Below, in pieces: positions 11,111 through 20,417 of a stretch of DNA of 34,438 nt. The DNA is from Zygnema cylindricum. Lineage: Eukaryota > Streptophyta > Zygnematophyceae > Zygnematales > Zygnemataceae. Numbering within the stretch: position 1 is the stretch's first letter; the number at the start of each line of letters is the position of its first letter. The DNA is taken from NCBI GenBank assembly GCA_037447655.1, contig JBBHKE010001499.1:1-34438 (forward strand). The letters are read 5' to 3'. A model generated the notes under the pieces. That model did no database searches and was not told the DNA's origin. It was given only the letters and a program-made list of their open reading frames with translations. The position numbers and the translations under genes were made by a program.

Positions 11111-13273
11111 ATGGCGAACCTTGCAATTAGGGCCCAAACAAGTAGGGTAGGATTAAAACGCCTTCTCAATCTACAAGACCAAGGAACCAATGCAAGTAGT
11201 TCAATAACTAAAAGGAGGAAAGAACGACCTGAGTTTCATGTTGGACATGACGGACTAGAAACAGATGATGAAGATGATGTGGGAACAAGTAGACGCACTC
11301 ACAATAGTAGGGTGGAACCAGATTCTTTTGTTTCGAACACGGAGGAATCTAGACGCGAAAAAGCTGCTAGTCAAAAAGAGATAGTCAATCTTGAAACCTT
11401 CACACAGTATAAGCGACGCATGCGACAATGGAGGGTAATGGGAAAATATTTCCTTATGTCTTAAATGTTTATGTAGGATTTATAACAAATCTAAAAAATC
11501 TTCTAGCGCATTAGTGTTTCGTGATTAAGTGATTTGTATTTGTTTTAAAATGGTTTGGAGTTATTTCTGTTGATGCAATTCAATGTACACGAATGGTGGG
11601 CCAAGCAAGAAGTTATATTACACAAGAAAAATGAGGACTTTCTTAACTACATCCGGAAAAAAAAAGGAGGTCGTTTGGGAGATCATGGGCCGAACTTAGA
11701 TCAACCTTGGTGCGACACTGTATAAATTGAACAAGTGTCGGCTGATTCCTTTTACAATTCACATGCTAATCAGGTACGTTAGAGCACGGTGTTTTTTTTA
11801 TAAGGACTAAGCACTGAGTTGTGAAACACGTTGAAGAAAAAGTGGTGTGTTATGCAAATTTGCGGAATGAGGTGGAGAGAGAGAAGAAAACAATATGGGT
11901 TACAATTTGTGCAAGAATAAATTATAAAATTGCATCATACATGTTTGTATTTTGTTTGTTATTTGTTTTTTGCAGAAAAAGGGTTTTTTACAAGCAATGA
12001 TGAAATCACTTAAGTTTTTTCAAATAATGCAGTTTATAATTTTGGATATGACTGTAGTAGAAGATATTGCAAAGGGACCTCGAACCGAAGTTATTATGAA
12101 AGGGATGATTCGACAGATTGGGGTTAGGTGTAAACGCGAATACATGGATCGTCAATTTGGAGCTGTTAGTGACGGTTACAACAACAAGCAACTTAAGGAA
12201 ATGAGTAGGAAATGGCTAGGAGCATGTACGACGATGGCAAAGGTTGTTGAGAACATGTTAGCTAGGAGTATAACGCTTTTGACTCACTTCGCAGCCGGCA
12301 GGGGAAATAGTGTCAGGGAAAACTTATGTGATTTGTTCGAGATGGAAGTGGAGACCGTGGGGCCAACACCTTGTTGCATGGTCGGATTTTAGGACATGAA
12401 CAGCAAAACTAACAAGGTAACTTAGGGTGTTTTTTTGAAGTATAAAATGACTTAGAGAGTATCATTTTTACATAGATTAATTTTGAATTGTTGTTCGTAT
12501 TGCAAAATGGTCGAAAGAAGCACTTCGGTGTTATTCGAAACAAAGAATGGGAAGTTTGTCTTGTTGGCCGAATCGCTTTGTGGTTGTTGTATCCTTTTCC
12601 ACATGAAAGGAGGCTCAGGTTCGCGATGCTTAGACTTTTCATCTAGAGAATCGTGGTACGCTTAAACGGTTGTAATTACAAAATCAATTGTTTTTCAAAC
12701 TTGAATATGTAGTTGTAATTTCGATTTCATTGAGATTTTTTTTATTTTGTAATATAAACATTTGTGATACATGAACAGGTAAGATCTATTTTTATTCCCA
12801 AAGGCTTCGGATAGTGAAAAATCTTTGGATTACCATAGCAACTTACGATTGATCCAGGCGATGTTCTTTTCTCTAAACATTGCCTCCAACTCGAAGACAC
12901 ACAATGAGAGGGGTATGTGCAAGGGCAGCATAAAGTAAAGGGTGATAACTTCCCCATTTGACTTGCATTCGATCATAAAATTTCAAGATAATAAGTTTCA
13001 ATGCTTTTGTGTTCATAATCCTTTATTAAAGTAATAAAAGTTTAATGTCTACAGGGTTCTGTAGCGCATATTGCGCGACTTGGGCGATGGGTTATCGGTC
13101 ACATGTATCTATCCTACCTCACCTCTATCCCTTTTGAAGTGTTACTTGTACAAGCTGGATTCGAAGACAGTAAAAATACGTACCTTCTTCATCGAGATTG
13201 TGTTTAAGTCCCCGAATGCCTTGTTCAATGGACCTTTCTATGGGCGACGGACGCTCTCGAGAGTGTTAAACAG
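11111..13273 (+). pseudogene. Crypton-type tyrosine recombinase, intron-bearing and stop-interrupted
   Basis: Coding blocks at 11111-11434, about 11570-11773, 11976-12416, about 12504-12660, about 12775-12940 and 13055-13273 read as one diverged tyrosine recombinase of the Crypton class. Landmarks in order are YMDRQFGAVSDGYNNKQL; HFAAGRGNSVRENLCDLF (first catalytic Arg region); GPTPC followed by SKTNK, spliced to NGRKKHFGVIRNKEWEVC and LVGRIALWLLYPF; SKTHNERG (the HxxR motif); and IARLGRW followed by SYLTSIP with the presumed catalytic Tyr. This order matches the Crypton core. Several junctions have good GT-AG signals (donors after 11434, 11773, 12416, 13273; acceptors before 11976 and 13055). 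In-frame stops lie at 11723, 12390, 12644, 12936 and 13205, and the acceptor expected near 12504 reads CAA rather than CAG. The N-terminal exon is basic and acidic low complexity. The copy is probably inactive. Confidence 0.75.
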
Positions 13274-13477
13274 GTACGTTATTTTAATTAAGGGTAAAGA
13301 AGGTGGAAAAACATGGTAGGCTAATAGATAAAAAGATAGGAAAGAGAAGTAAGACTCGACTTAAATTAGTTAAAAAACAAGGAATTATTATTAACGACGT
13401 GTGATAATGGTGAGAAAAATGGAAACGATGGCTTTGGCGCCTAACATGCTTGGGGCTAGAGACGTATAGGGGGCGCT

Positions 13478-13512
13478 AACGCCGCGCCGGCGCCGACGCC
13501 GCGCCGGCGCAA
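13478..13512. repeat. GC-rich 17-bp direct repeat in AT-rich surroundings
   Basis: Two adjacent copies of a GCCGCGCCGGCGC-containing unit form a short, nearly pure G+C island that can fold on itself. The GCCGGCGC core is shared with the tandem repeats at 16.25-16.68 kb. It lies between the recombinase gene and the next gene of the element. Confidence 0.7.
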
Positions 13513-13895
13513 ATTACAAGAAAATTGGTCGATATGTAAAGCGACACAAAAATGTCAAATTTGAATTTGAATTTTATACGCGCGCCAACCGACAAAGATC
13601 GTCATATGGATTTTGAATCGCGTCGGACGACAAAATTTTAAAGTGTGATCGTCAAAAATGAATCGTGATATACATTCGATTGATGTGAAGTTGCTACGCG
13701 AAACGACGTCAAAGTTTCGTACGCGACGTTATGTTAGATTTAGTACGAAATTAAACTGAAATATTATACGTTGAGTACATTTAAGTTACTCACCGTACAA
13801 CCATGTGTACTTCGAGAGGTAACAAATGTACCTTTGAAAATTATTCCGCTCTCTCTCTCTTCCTCTCTCTTTCTACGCGAAATTAAGTCGCAACC

Positions 13896-14932
13896 ATGGA
13901 TTCAACCGGCAATCGAAACACTCGTTTAAACACTCAAAAACTACGCCCTGATTTAATTGTCCACGAAAAAGGGGAAACTAGTCGTGCGCATTTGTGTCAA
14001 TCACGTCTAAAGAGAAAGGGAAAGAAGATTCAGACTTCTGCGATGCTCCAAGTTACAAAAATTGTCGAAGGGGAACAAAGGGGTAATAGTAGCTCAGATG
14101 TTTACAATCCATCTTCACCTTCGACCAGCGAATCCATCGTCGAGGGGGATAACTTATGAAGAGCGTAATTTATCATAAAAAACCATGAAAGGTGACATCA
14201 AAGTTGACAAATTTGAGAGGGGTGACACTGTACAGGACGAGCAATCGCCAGACAGCGAAGAACGACAAAATGAAGAGGAGTTTGGTAGTGAGGACGAAGT
14301 AATGGGGGTTGCTTCGTCAGAATCCCCCCAAAAGTTATCTTTAGCTTTAATGTAGGAAGGAGTAAAGGTTCTCTTGCCAATACAACCTAGGCGAGAGGAC
14401 TCAGATTGGTTATTTCCTCCACTTGTAGGTCAAGAATCGGCTATGGAGGCCGGCTCACCCTACATAGATATACATTTATTCCATAGACAATGGTACAACC
14501 ATTCCGAGCTTTTACACAGTTTAATAGCAAAGATACTCGCCTCAACTGGGTTATCCTTGAAGCGGATGGCTTTAAGCTTGATGTGTCTAAGTATCTCTGA
14601 CAAAATCACATTTGGGACCCACGACTCTATGCGATTCTTAAAATGTGCAAAGACACATCGGTCGTGCAACGACTCCGAGATGCCGAAGTATAGTTTTAAA
14701 GCGAATTTGATCTTTTTTGGTGAATAAGCCACGCCTACGCCTCAAAAACATAATTAGGGTTCCTCGACCAATTTCAGCGCCACGACCTACTAATGCCACG
14801 TTCCCTCAACCAAATCCCAAGAGGCAACATACGGAAGACGACCAATCACTCCAAACTTTACGGCAAGAGCTCGTGGAACTTTGGCGAATGGTGAAAAAGC
14901 TATGTCGTAGGGTATATGTGTTAGGGAGATAA
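13896..14932 (+). pseudogene. second gene of the element, unrecognised, frame-broken
   Basis: The ATG at 13896 has a strong context (ACCATGG) and follows a short CT-rich leader. The first block (13896-14159, 87 residues) is basic then Ser/Thr-rich. A second frame, 14185-14500, continues with an acidic segment (DSEERQNEEEFGSEDE) and has one stop at 14353-14355. A third block, 14487-14690, returns to the first frame and reads NSKDTRLNWVILEADGFK then LDVSKYL, with a stop at 14598, then IWDPRLYAILKMCKDTSVV. The last block (14717-14932) is Pro-rich, then a charged helix (LRQELVELWRMVKKLCRR) that could be a coiled coil or DNA-binding tail. I do not recognise the family. It may be an accessory protein of the element. 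Frame changes could be mutations or unrecognised introns. Confidence 0.45.
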
Positions 14933-14939
14933 TTGAAAA

Positions 14940-16165
14940 GAGCAAAAGAGGGAGAGAGGGAGGGGGGAGGGAGGGAAAGGAAGAAGGAGACGGAGGCGAG
15001 AGAGGGACAATGGGAGTGAGGGAAGGAGAAAAGTGGGGGAAGGAAGGGGATGAGAGAGGGAAGGAAAAAGAGGGAGAGAGGGAGGGAGAGAGGGAGGAAA
15101 AACGGGCAGAGTTTGGGGATGAGGGAAAGAAGAAGAAAACAAAAAAGTGCGAGAGGGAGAGGGAGGGAGAGGAAGGGGGAAAGAGAGGGGAAGGAGAGGT
15201 AATGGTAGCGAGGAAGGGAGAAAAGAGTGGGGAAGAAGGGGATGAGGGAGGGAAGAAAGACGAGGGAGAGAGGGGGAGAGAGAGGGAAAATAACGAAAAG
15301 GGAGAGGCATAAGAAAGAAGGACAAAAGAGAAGACAGAGAGAGAAGAATGGGTGGAGGAAGAGGATGAGGGAGGGAAAAACAAAGAGGGAGTGAGAGAGG
15401 AAGAGAGGGAGGAAAAGGAAAAGGGAGAGGGAGGGGAAATAAGGATAAAGGAAATGATAGAGGGAGAAAAGGAAGGAGAGGTAGAGAAGGGGGGGGGGTG
15501 GAGGGATAGAAAAGAAGGGAGACAATGAGGGAGAGGGAGGAGGAGCGATAAAGGGGGTAGAAAGGAAGGAGATATGGAGAGAAAAAAAGGGAAAGAGGGA
15601 GAGAGACGAAGGGGGAGGGGACGGAGAAGAGAGGGAGAGTGAGGGAGAGTTGGAGGGAGAGAGAGAGAGAGAATAAGAGGGGAAGAGGGGGGTGAGGGGG
15701 AAGAGGGGGGAGACGGATGCCGAAGGGGGGATGGGAAGAGAGAGGGAGGAAGAGGGCGAAAGGGGGAAAGGGGAAGAGATAGAGCGGGAGAAGGTTGAAA
15801 TAGGGGAAGGGGAGGGAGAGGTGGAGAGAGAGAGAGGGGAAGATGGACAGATCGAGCTAGAGGGAGAGAGAGAGAATAAGAGGGGAAGAGGGAGAAAAGG
15901 GAAGAGGGGGGTGAGGGGGAAGAGGGGGGAGACGGATGTCAAATGGGGGGATGGGAAAAGAGAGGGAGGAAGAGGGCAAAAAGGGGGGAAGGGCAAATAG
16001 AGGGAGGAAGAGGTTAAAAGGGGGAAAGGGGAAGATATAGAGAGGGAGAAAACGGAAGTGGGGTTGAGGGAGGGAGACATGGAGTGGATGAGAGAGGGCA
16101 ATATGGACAGAACGAGATAGAGGGAGAGAGAGAAGGAGAGCGAGATGGGGGAGGAATAAGTATAG
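14940..16165. repeat. 1.2-kb polypurine tract with roughly 200-bp internal periodicity
   Basis: Nearly pure A/G on the plus strand. There is higher-order repetition: a GAATAAGAGGGGAAGAGG block at about 15671 recurs at 15874 (about 203 bases), a GATGAGGGAGGGAAGAAA-like block at about 15046 recurs at 15239, and GATGGACAGATCGAG at about 15842 recurs diverged near 16100. The long open frames across it on both strands (up to 454 codons on the minus strand) are composition artefacts. It starts just after the stop of the second gene. Confidence 0.85.
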
Positions 16166-16700
16166 AACAAAATAAAAAAAAACCCAAAAAAAAGTTAAAA
16201 AAAAAAAAAAAACAAACAAAACAAAGAGTGGGGAAGGCTGGAATTTGGCTCATGGCAAGTGTCGGCGTCTAGTGGATGCCGGCGCTGGCTCATAGTTAGA
16301 GTCGATGTCGGTGCTGGATCGGCGCCATAGAGGCACCGAGGTGGCCAATTAGAGAGGGAGTGAGCAAAATAATAAAAAAAACAACAAAAAACTGTAGTTT
16401 TAAAATTTTAAAATTTAGGAGTTGGGAAAGATGAAATTTGGCAAGTGTCGGCGCCGAGTCCACGCCGGCGCCGAGTCCACGCCGGCGCTGGCCCAGCGCC
16501 ATAGAGGCACCGAGGTGGCCAAGTGGAGAGGGAGTGAGGAAAAAATTAATAATAATAATAATAATAATAAAATAAAAAAACAAAAAATTAAAAAAATAGA
16601 ATTTTAGGAGTTGGGAAGGGGAAAATTTGGCCCGTGGCAAGTGTCGGCGCCGAGTCGATGCCGGCGCTGGCTTGGCACCATACGGGCACTGAAGTGGGAA
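16166..16700. repeat. three tandem units of about 190 bp with GC-rich and A-rich halves
   Basis: GCAAGTGTCGGCG begins at about 16255, 16441 and 16637, giving periods of 186 and 196 bases. Each unit has an A-rich block, a GGAGTTGGGAAG-like block, then GCCGGCGCTGG repeats, and (units 1 and 2) CATAGAGGCACCGAGGTGG followed by AGAGAGGGAGTGAG. In the middle unit the GAGTCCACGCCGGCGC element is itself duplicated. It appears non-coding. Confidence 0.8.
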
Positions 16701-17056
16701 AATTTATAGTAGTCGTTATAAATTAGTAAATATTCGAGAAATAGGGGAAAATTGGGGAGATCCCTTAGTTAGCTGGTATAAGATAGAGTATTATAGATTG
16801 ATTACACTTTGTCCAGAAGCTTTATGGTGACTTGTACCACCTTTGTACCACCTTAGTGGTTGCGATATAATACAATAAAACCAATGTTGCATTCCGTTTC
16901 GTGCCGTGTAGTTTGACTTGTGTGACCTTTGCAAATGACATTGGAAATAGAGTAATTCTGAGCTTATAGACATGTAATTACACTCTAATTTTTAAAAAAA
17001 TATATATAATTTTCTCTTTCCTTGCAAATAATATATATTTCCACTATTCAAAAAAT

Positions 17057-17854
17057 ATGCTCCCTCTTCCGCGGTTGTCTCCACAACTCCTCTTTCTCAA
17101 CCTTCTACCTCTACCCATGCTCCTATTTTCTCATGTTGTCTCCACGACTCATTTTTCCCAACCTCCTACCTCTACCCTCGCTCCCTCTTCCCCTGTTGTC
17201 TCAACGACTTCTCTTTCCCAACCTTCTACCTCAACCCAAGCTCCCTCCTCCCCTATTGTCTTCACGACTTTTATTTCCCAACCTTCTACCTCCACCCATG
17301 CTCCCTCCTCCCATATTGTCTCCACAACTTCTCTTTCCCAACCTTCTACTTCCACCCATGTTCTCTCTTCCCATATTGTCTTCACAACTTGTCACGACCC
17401 ATCTTATGTCGACCTTGATGCATTTCATATAGATTGGGCCAATTGGCAAGGATACACCTTACAAAGCAATGGGCCTAATGTCAACGTGGAATGTATGTTT
17501 AAGGACTATCATTATGGGTTGAATGGTCATCCTTCAGTAAAGTTGTTAACGAGCAGAAAAAGAAGAACCAAATACACAAAAGAAGGATGTACGTTTCCGA
17601 TATGGGCTCGATGTCAAAAAATTGTGCAATTTATTGAAAAATTAATGATAGTTCCAATGTGGAATTTGATGAAATCAATGCACTTTTTAAAAAAACTTGG
17701 AATATAAAAGTTTGATGGGAGCACCGCGGAACTTTAAGAGGCGTTAGGTATCTCTAGTGAACCGTTTTCGAAAGGTCGATTAAAAGATAGAGAATTTGAG
17801 GGAAAGTTGACCCGATACCAAAAATTACAAGAATTACGTGCAATCACGGGTTAA
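17057..17854 (+). pseudogene. repeat-bearing protein with a GCR1_C-like DNA-binding domain
   Basis: The frame from ATG 17057 encodes five or so 20-residue Ser/Thr/Pro-rich repeats (APSSPIVSTTSLSQPSTST type) from the 60-bp minisatellite, then VDLDAFHIDWANWQGY. A domain at residues 144-196 (MFKDYHYGLNGHPSVKLL to ARCQKIVQFIEKL) has the spacing and key residues of the GCR1_C domain, a DNA-binding domain found at the end of many Crypton recombinases. Here it is on a separate gene about 4 kb downstream of the recombinase. The frame meets a stop at 17705, then reads on as KFDGSTAEL, a stop, and EALGISSEPFSKGRLKDREF to a stop at 17852. A 61-bp first repeat unit (instead of 60) shifts the frame near the start, so the true N-terminus is uncertain. 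The domain call rests on pattern only. Confidence 0.5.
17062..17395. repeat. 60-bp coding minisatellite, about 5.5 copies
   Basis: The anchor KTTGTCTYCACRACT occurs at about 17074, 17135, 17195, 17255, 17315 and 17375. The period is exactly 60 except for the first step of 61. Because 60 is a multiple of three, the array encodes a 20-residue repeat. The single extra base explains why the first unit is out of frame with the rest. Confidence 0.9.
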
Positions 17855-17928
17855 CTTAGGATTTGCATGGAAAGATGTAGGAGTAACGACGTGTTGAGTA
17901 GGTAGATACATCTTTTTATAATTTTTGT

Positions 17929-18345
17929 ACCAACACTTCATCTAACTATTAACATTTGTCAAAATGGTTGATTGGTCGATTTGGTGTGTTGATTGATTTC
18001 TCACTACTTTAACCCGCAAATGGGTTGTTGTGGTGCTTTGTGTTTCATGTTTGGTATGCCCTTTGAACAACTTGGTGTGTTATTGAAAACGCCGGTATAA
18101 ACACAAAACGTCAACAAATCCATAAATACATCGCCCAAAAACATGGTTTTTATGCGCATAGGGTAATGTTTTTGTTTGTAACGCCCAACAACATAAGGTT
18201 ACACGTTTGCAATGATTGTTGTAACACGTATCGAACCAACACCTCACCTAACTATTAATAAACCCTAAAATGGGGGATTGATCTATTGGGTGTGTTGGTC
18301 GATTTCTCACTACTTTAACCCACAAATGGGTTATTGTGTGCTTTG
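17929..18345. repeat. 110-bp direct repeat, copies 305 bp apart
   Basis: The copy at about 17929-18045 and the copy at about 18234-18345 share ACCAACACYTCAYCTAACTA, then GGTCGATTT or TCGATTT, TCTCACTACTTTAACCC and CAAATGGGTT. No reading frame is conserved. They lie in the non-coding 3' part of the 10-kb element. Confidence 0.75.
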
Positions 18346-19558
18346 TTCTACTTTTCCCAACTGAATGTACCACGTGATATTCATACGCCAATATAGTAAC
18401 AGATATCCGAAAAGCGTGTCCTTTTGAACTCTCGTCTCAATACAAACCATTTGTTGATCTTTAACGTTACATTTTTTTTCCAGTTTAACTATATAACCAC
18501 CCACGTTCAACTTGAAATTTACAAGTAATAACCATGTGGGTTATTATCCAACCATAAACTTTGTGGTTATTATTCAACCACTTATAACCATTTCCTATAA
18601 AAACTTAAATTGATATAAGAGGAAACATCGCTGGATTCATAAAACGCAAATCACGCTACAACTAATCAAACATTAACCGCAAACCCGTTGTTCTGTTAAT
18701 AGATGTATTTGTTATACTGCACATACCAACACAACACCATACCGTTTGTTTTTTCAAAGAGACCAAACATATAGGAACAATGTTTGACTACGACAATGTA
18801 CCACTGGGCGAATGAAGAAAAAAATATTGAAATAAAGTTAACAAGTTTACCAATTAGGTTATAAAGGTACGACGTGCGTAAGCAAATGTTTTACAACAAT
18901 TTTTGAAGTGATATTAGTAATGCAACATATGTTCATGGTAGGCGTCGTTAGCCTACGAAGTGCGCGAGCCATTATGGATTGTTTACATATTACTTCTTCG
19001 TGTGGACATGGAGAAAAAATGCGCAAAAATAACACACTCTACTACAACATTTATGGATATCCACACTTTTATTAATTTTTAATAAAAATATCCATGAAAT
19101 GTTAACAAACCCTCATCTTAAAGTCATAAACATGGGTTTGTACTAAACACTCGTTTTTTAAGGGAAACCCTATATTATTATCAACAACAAATTATACACC
19201 CTAAAAATAGTTTGGTGTAAGTAGACGTGGATAACTGCATTCGACTGTTTAAAATATTATTCCTGACTTTAGTTCACGATTTAATGCCAACGGAGCTGCG
19301 GGCGCATCAATATATGTTTAGGGGCAACTGCGCCGCAATCGAATAAGCGGTATTGACGATGACAATTACTGACAAATGAAAATGAAACTGACACGGTTAT
19401 GCGATATATACCCGCTATGGTCGACGAAAGGACTAACATGATATCGCTATTGTTAGAATAGTCATAGCTAGCATACAAACAATTTAAGTTAATTAAAAAC
19501 CCGTGTACAGACCACAGTCAGATATAACGTCCCATTATTATTTTTTTCTTGCTAAAAA

Positions 19559-19586
19559 TTGCAAGATACTGGGAAGTATCTTGCAA
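19559..19586. other. perfect 12-bp hairpin
   Basis: TTGCAAGATACT and its exact inverse AGTATCTTGCAA are separated by four bases. It lies about 440 bases inside the right end of the 10-kb element, just inside the region shared with the short derivatives. No T run follows it. Confidence 0.8.
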
Positions 19587-19711
19587 AATGGTGAGCGTAA
19601 CGCCGAAATAACAAACTCCATTTCCCCTGACTCACCACACGTGCCAACTTTTAACGAACGTAGTCTGTACCTTTTCAAGTGAAAATTTACAAAAAATGAA
19701 TTAAATCAGAC

Positions 19712-19733
19712 GCGCACGCATAGGAACGTGCGC
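19712..19733. other. conserved subterminal hairpin of the element family
   Basis: An inverted GCGCAC/GTGCGC repeat separated by a short spacer. The same structure occurs at 9528-9549 and 20689-20710 in the two short derivatives, 271-306 bases from the corresponding terminus. In the last copy the arms are an exact 8-bp inverse around TCCTAT. Confidence 0.75.
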
Positions 19734-20027
19734 TAAAAAAAACGGGATTAGTCTGACACGTAAATTGCTATAACATGTACGAATATTTTAAATTCGCGAC
19801 GGTGTACGATTTCTAATATTTTGTACGGATATATATATATATGTGTTTTTTTTTTATATATATATATATATATATATATCCATTTATGTTGTTCCCAAAT
19901 TAGCATAATTGCCGAAATTATAATACACCTTTTTTTTTAAAAATTTCAAATTCTTAATTAGCATCAATTACGGTAAATTTTATTCAACACTATTTAAAAT
20001 ATGACACTAATAACGATTTGCGGTGTA

Positions 20028-20415
20028 GTTTCTCACTTCACAAGTGCTCCACTGTGAGAGCACATACAGACATTTAACTTCGCCGCAAAAATGGAATCTA
20101 ATCGCGAACCGTTACGTTGAACTTGGACACAAATTAAAGGACGACGTCATATGAATAAATTAAATCGCACGAAACGAAATAAACTTCGTTCAAGATAAGA
20201 AAACGTACCCGATATCGATGAATCTAAATGATAAAAAAGAGCGTCGTCACGCACGACCAAATAAAGCCACACTATTTACGAGTAAACATTTGTACATTGA
20301 CAACGTACTTCACATTGATTCACATTCACGGAAAAAGTGAAACGCGCACATAAAAACAAAATAAAGTACGCACTTAAATGCCAACATGTGCTCTCAACCT
20401 CTCAAAGTGGAGCTC
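20028..20415. repeat. spacer with inverted repeats at both edges
   Basis: AGTGCTCCACTGTGAGAGCA near 20043-20063 is matched in inverse by TGTGCTCTCAACCTCTCAAA then GTGGAGCTC at 20388-20415. The arms sit almost exactly at the boundaries of this spacer between two mobile elements, so the spacer may itself be a small TIR element. No gene is seen in it. Confidence 0.5.
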
Positions 20416-20417
20416 TA

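Larger units (their letters stand above)
10032..20025 (+). mobile_element. 9,994-bp TIR-bounded element carrying a Crypton-type tyrosine recombinase
   Basis: Terminal inverted repeats read CACCGCGAATCGTTATTAG at 10032 and, on the minus strand from 20025, CACCGCAAATCGTTATTAG. TA lies outside both ends (10030-10031, 20026-20027). Inside, in order on the plus strand: a polypyrimidine tract, the recombinase gene remnant, a second unknown gene remnant, a 1.2-kb polypurine tract, about 190-bp GC/A-rich repeats, a gene with a GCR1_C-like domain, and about 2.2 kb of non-coding DNA. I found no DDE-type transposase. All genes contain stop codons, so this copy is decayed. The alternative is that the recombinase element was inserted into an unrelated TIR transposon whose own transposase is lost. 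Confidence 0.7.

Noticed and set aside
13071-13319. 82-codon open frame as a separate gene
   Set aside because: It is a shadow: another frame at 13055-13273 gives the IARLGRW and SYLTSIP recombinase motifs between good splice signals.
14806-16170. 454-codon open frame on the minus strand (and overlapping frames)
   Set aside because: It lies in the polypurine tract and encodes only Ser/Pro/Leu/Phe low complexity; absence of stops follows from base composition.
10032-20025. DDE transposase of mariner or Harbinger type
   Set aside because: Looked for because of the TA-flanked TIRs, but no DDE-type motif set was seen in any open frame of the element.
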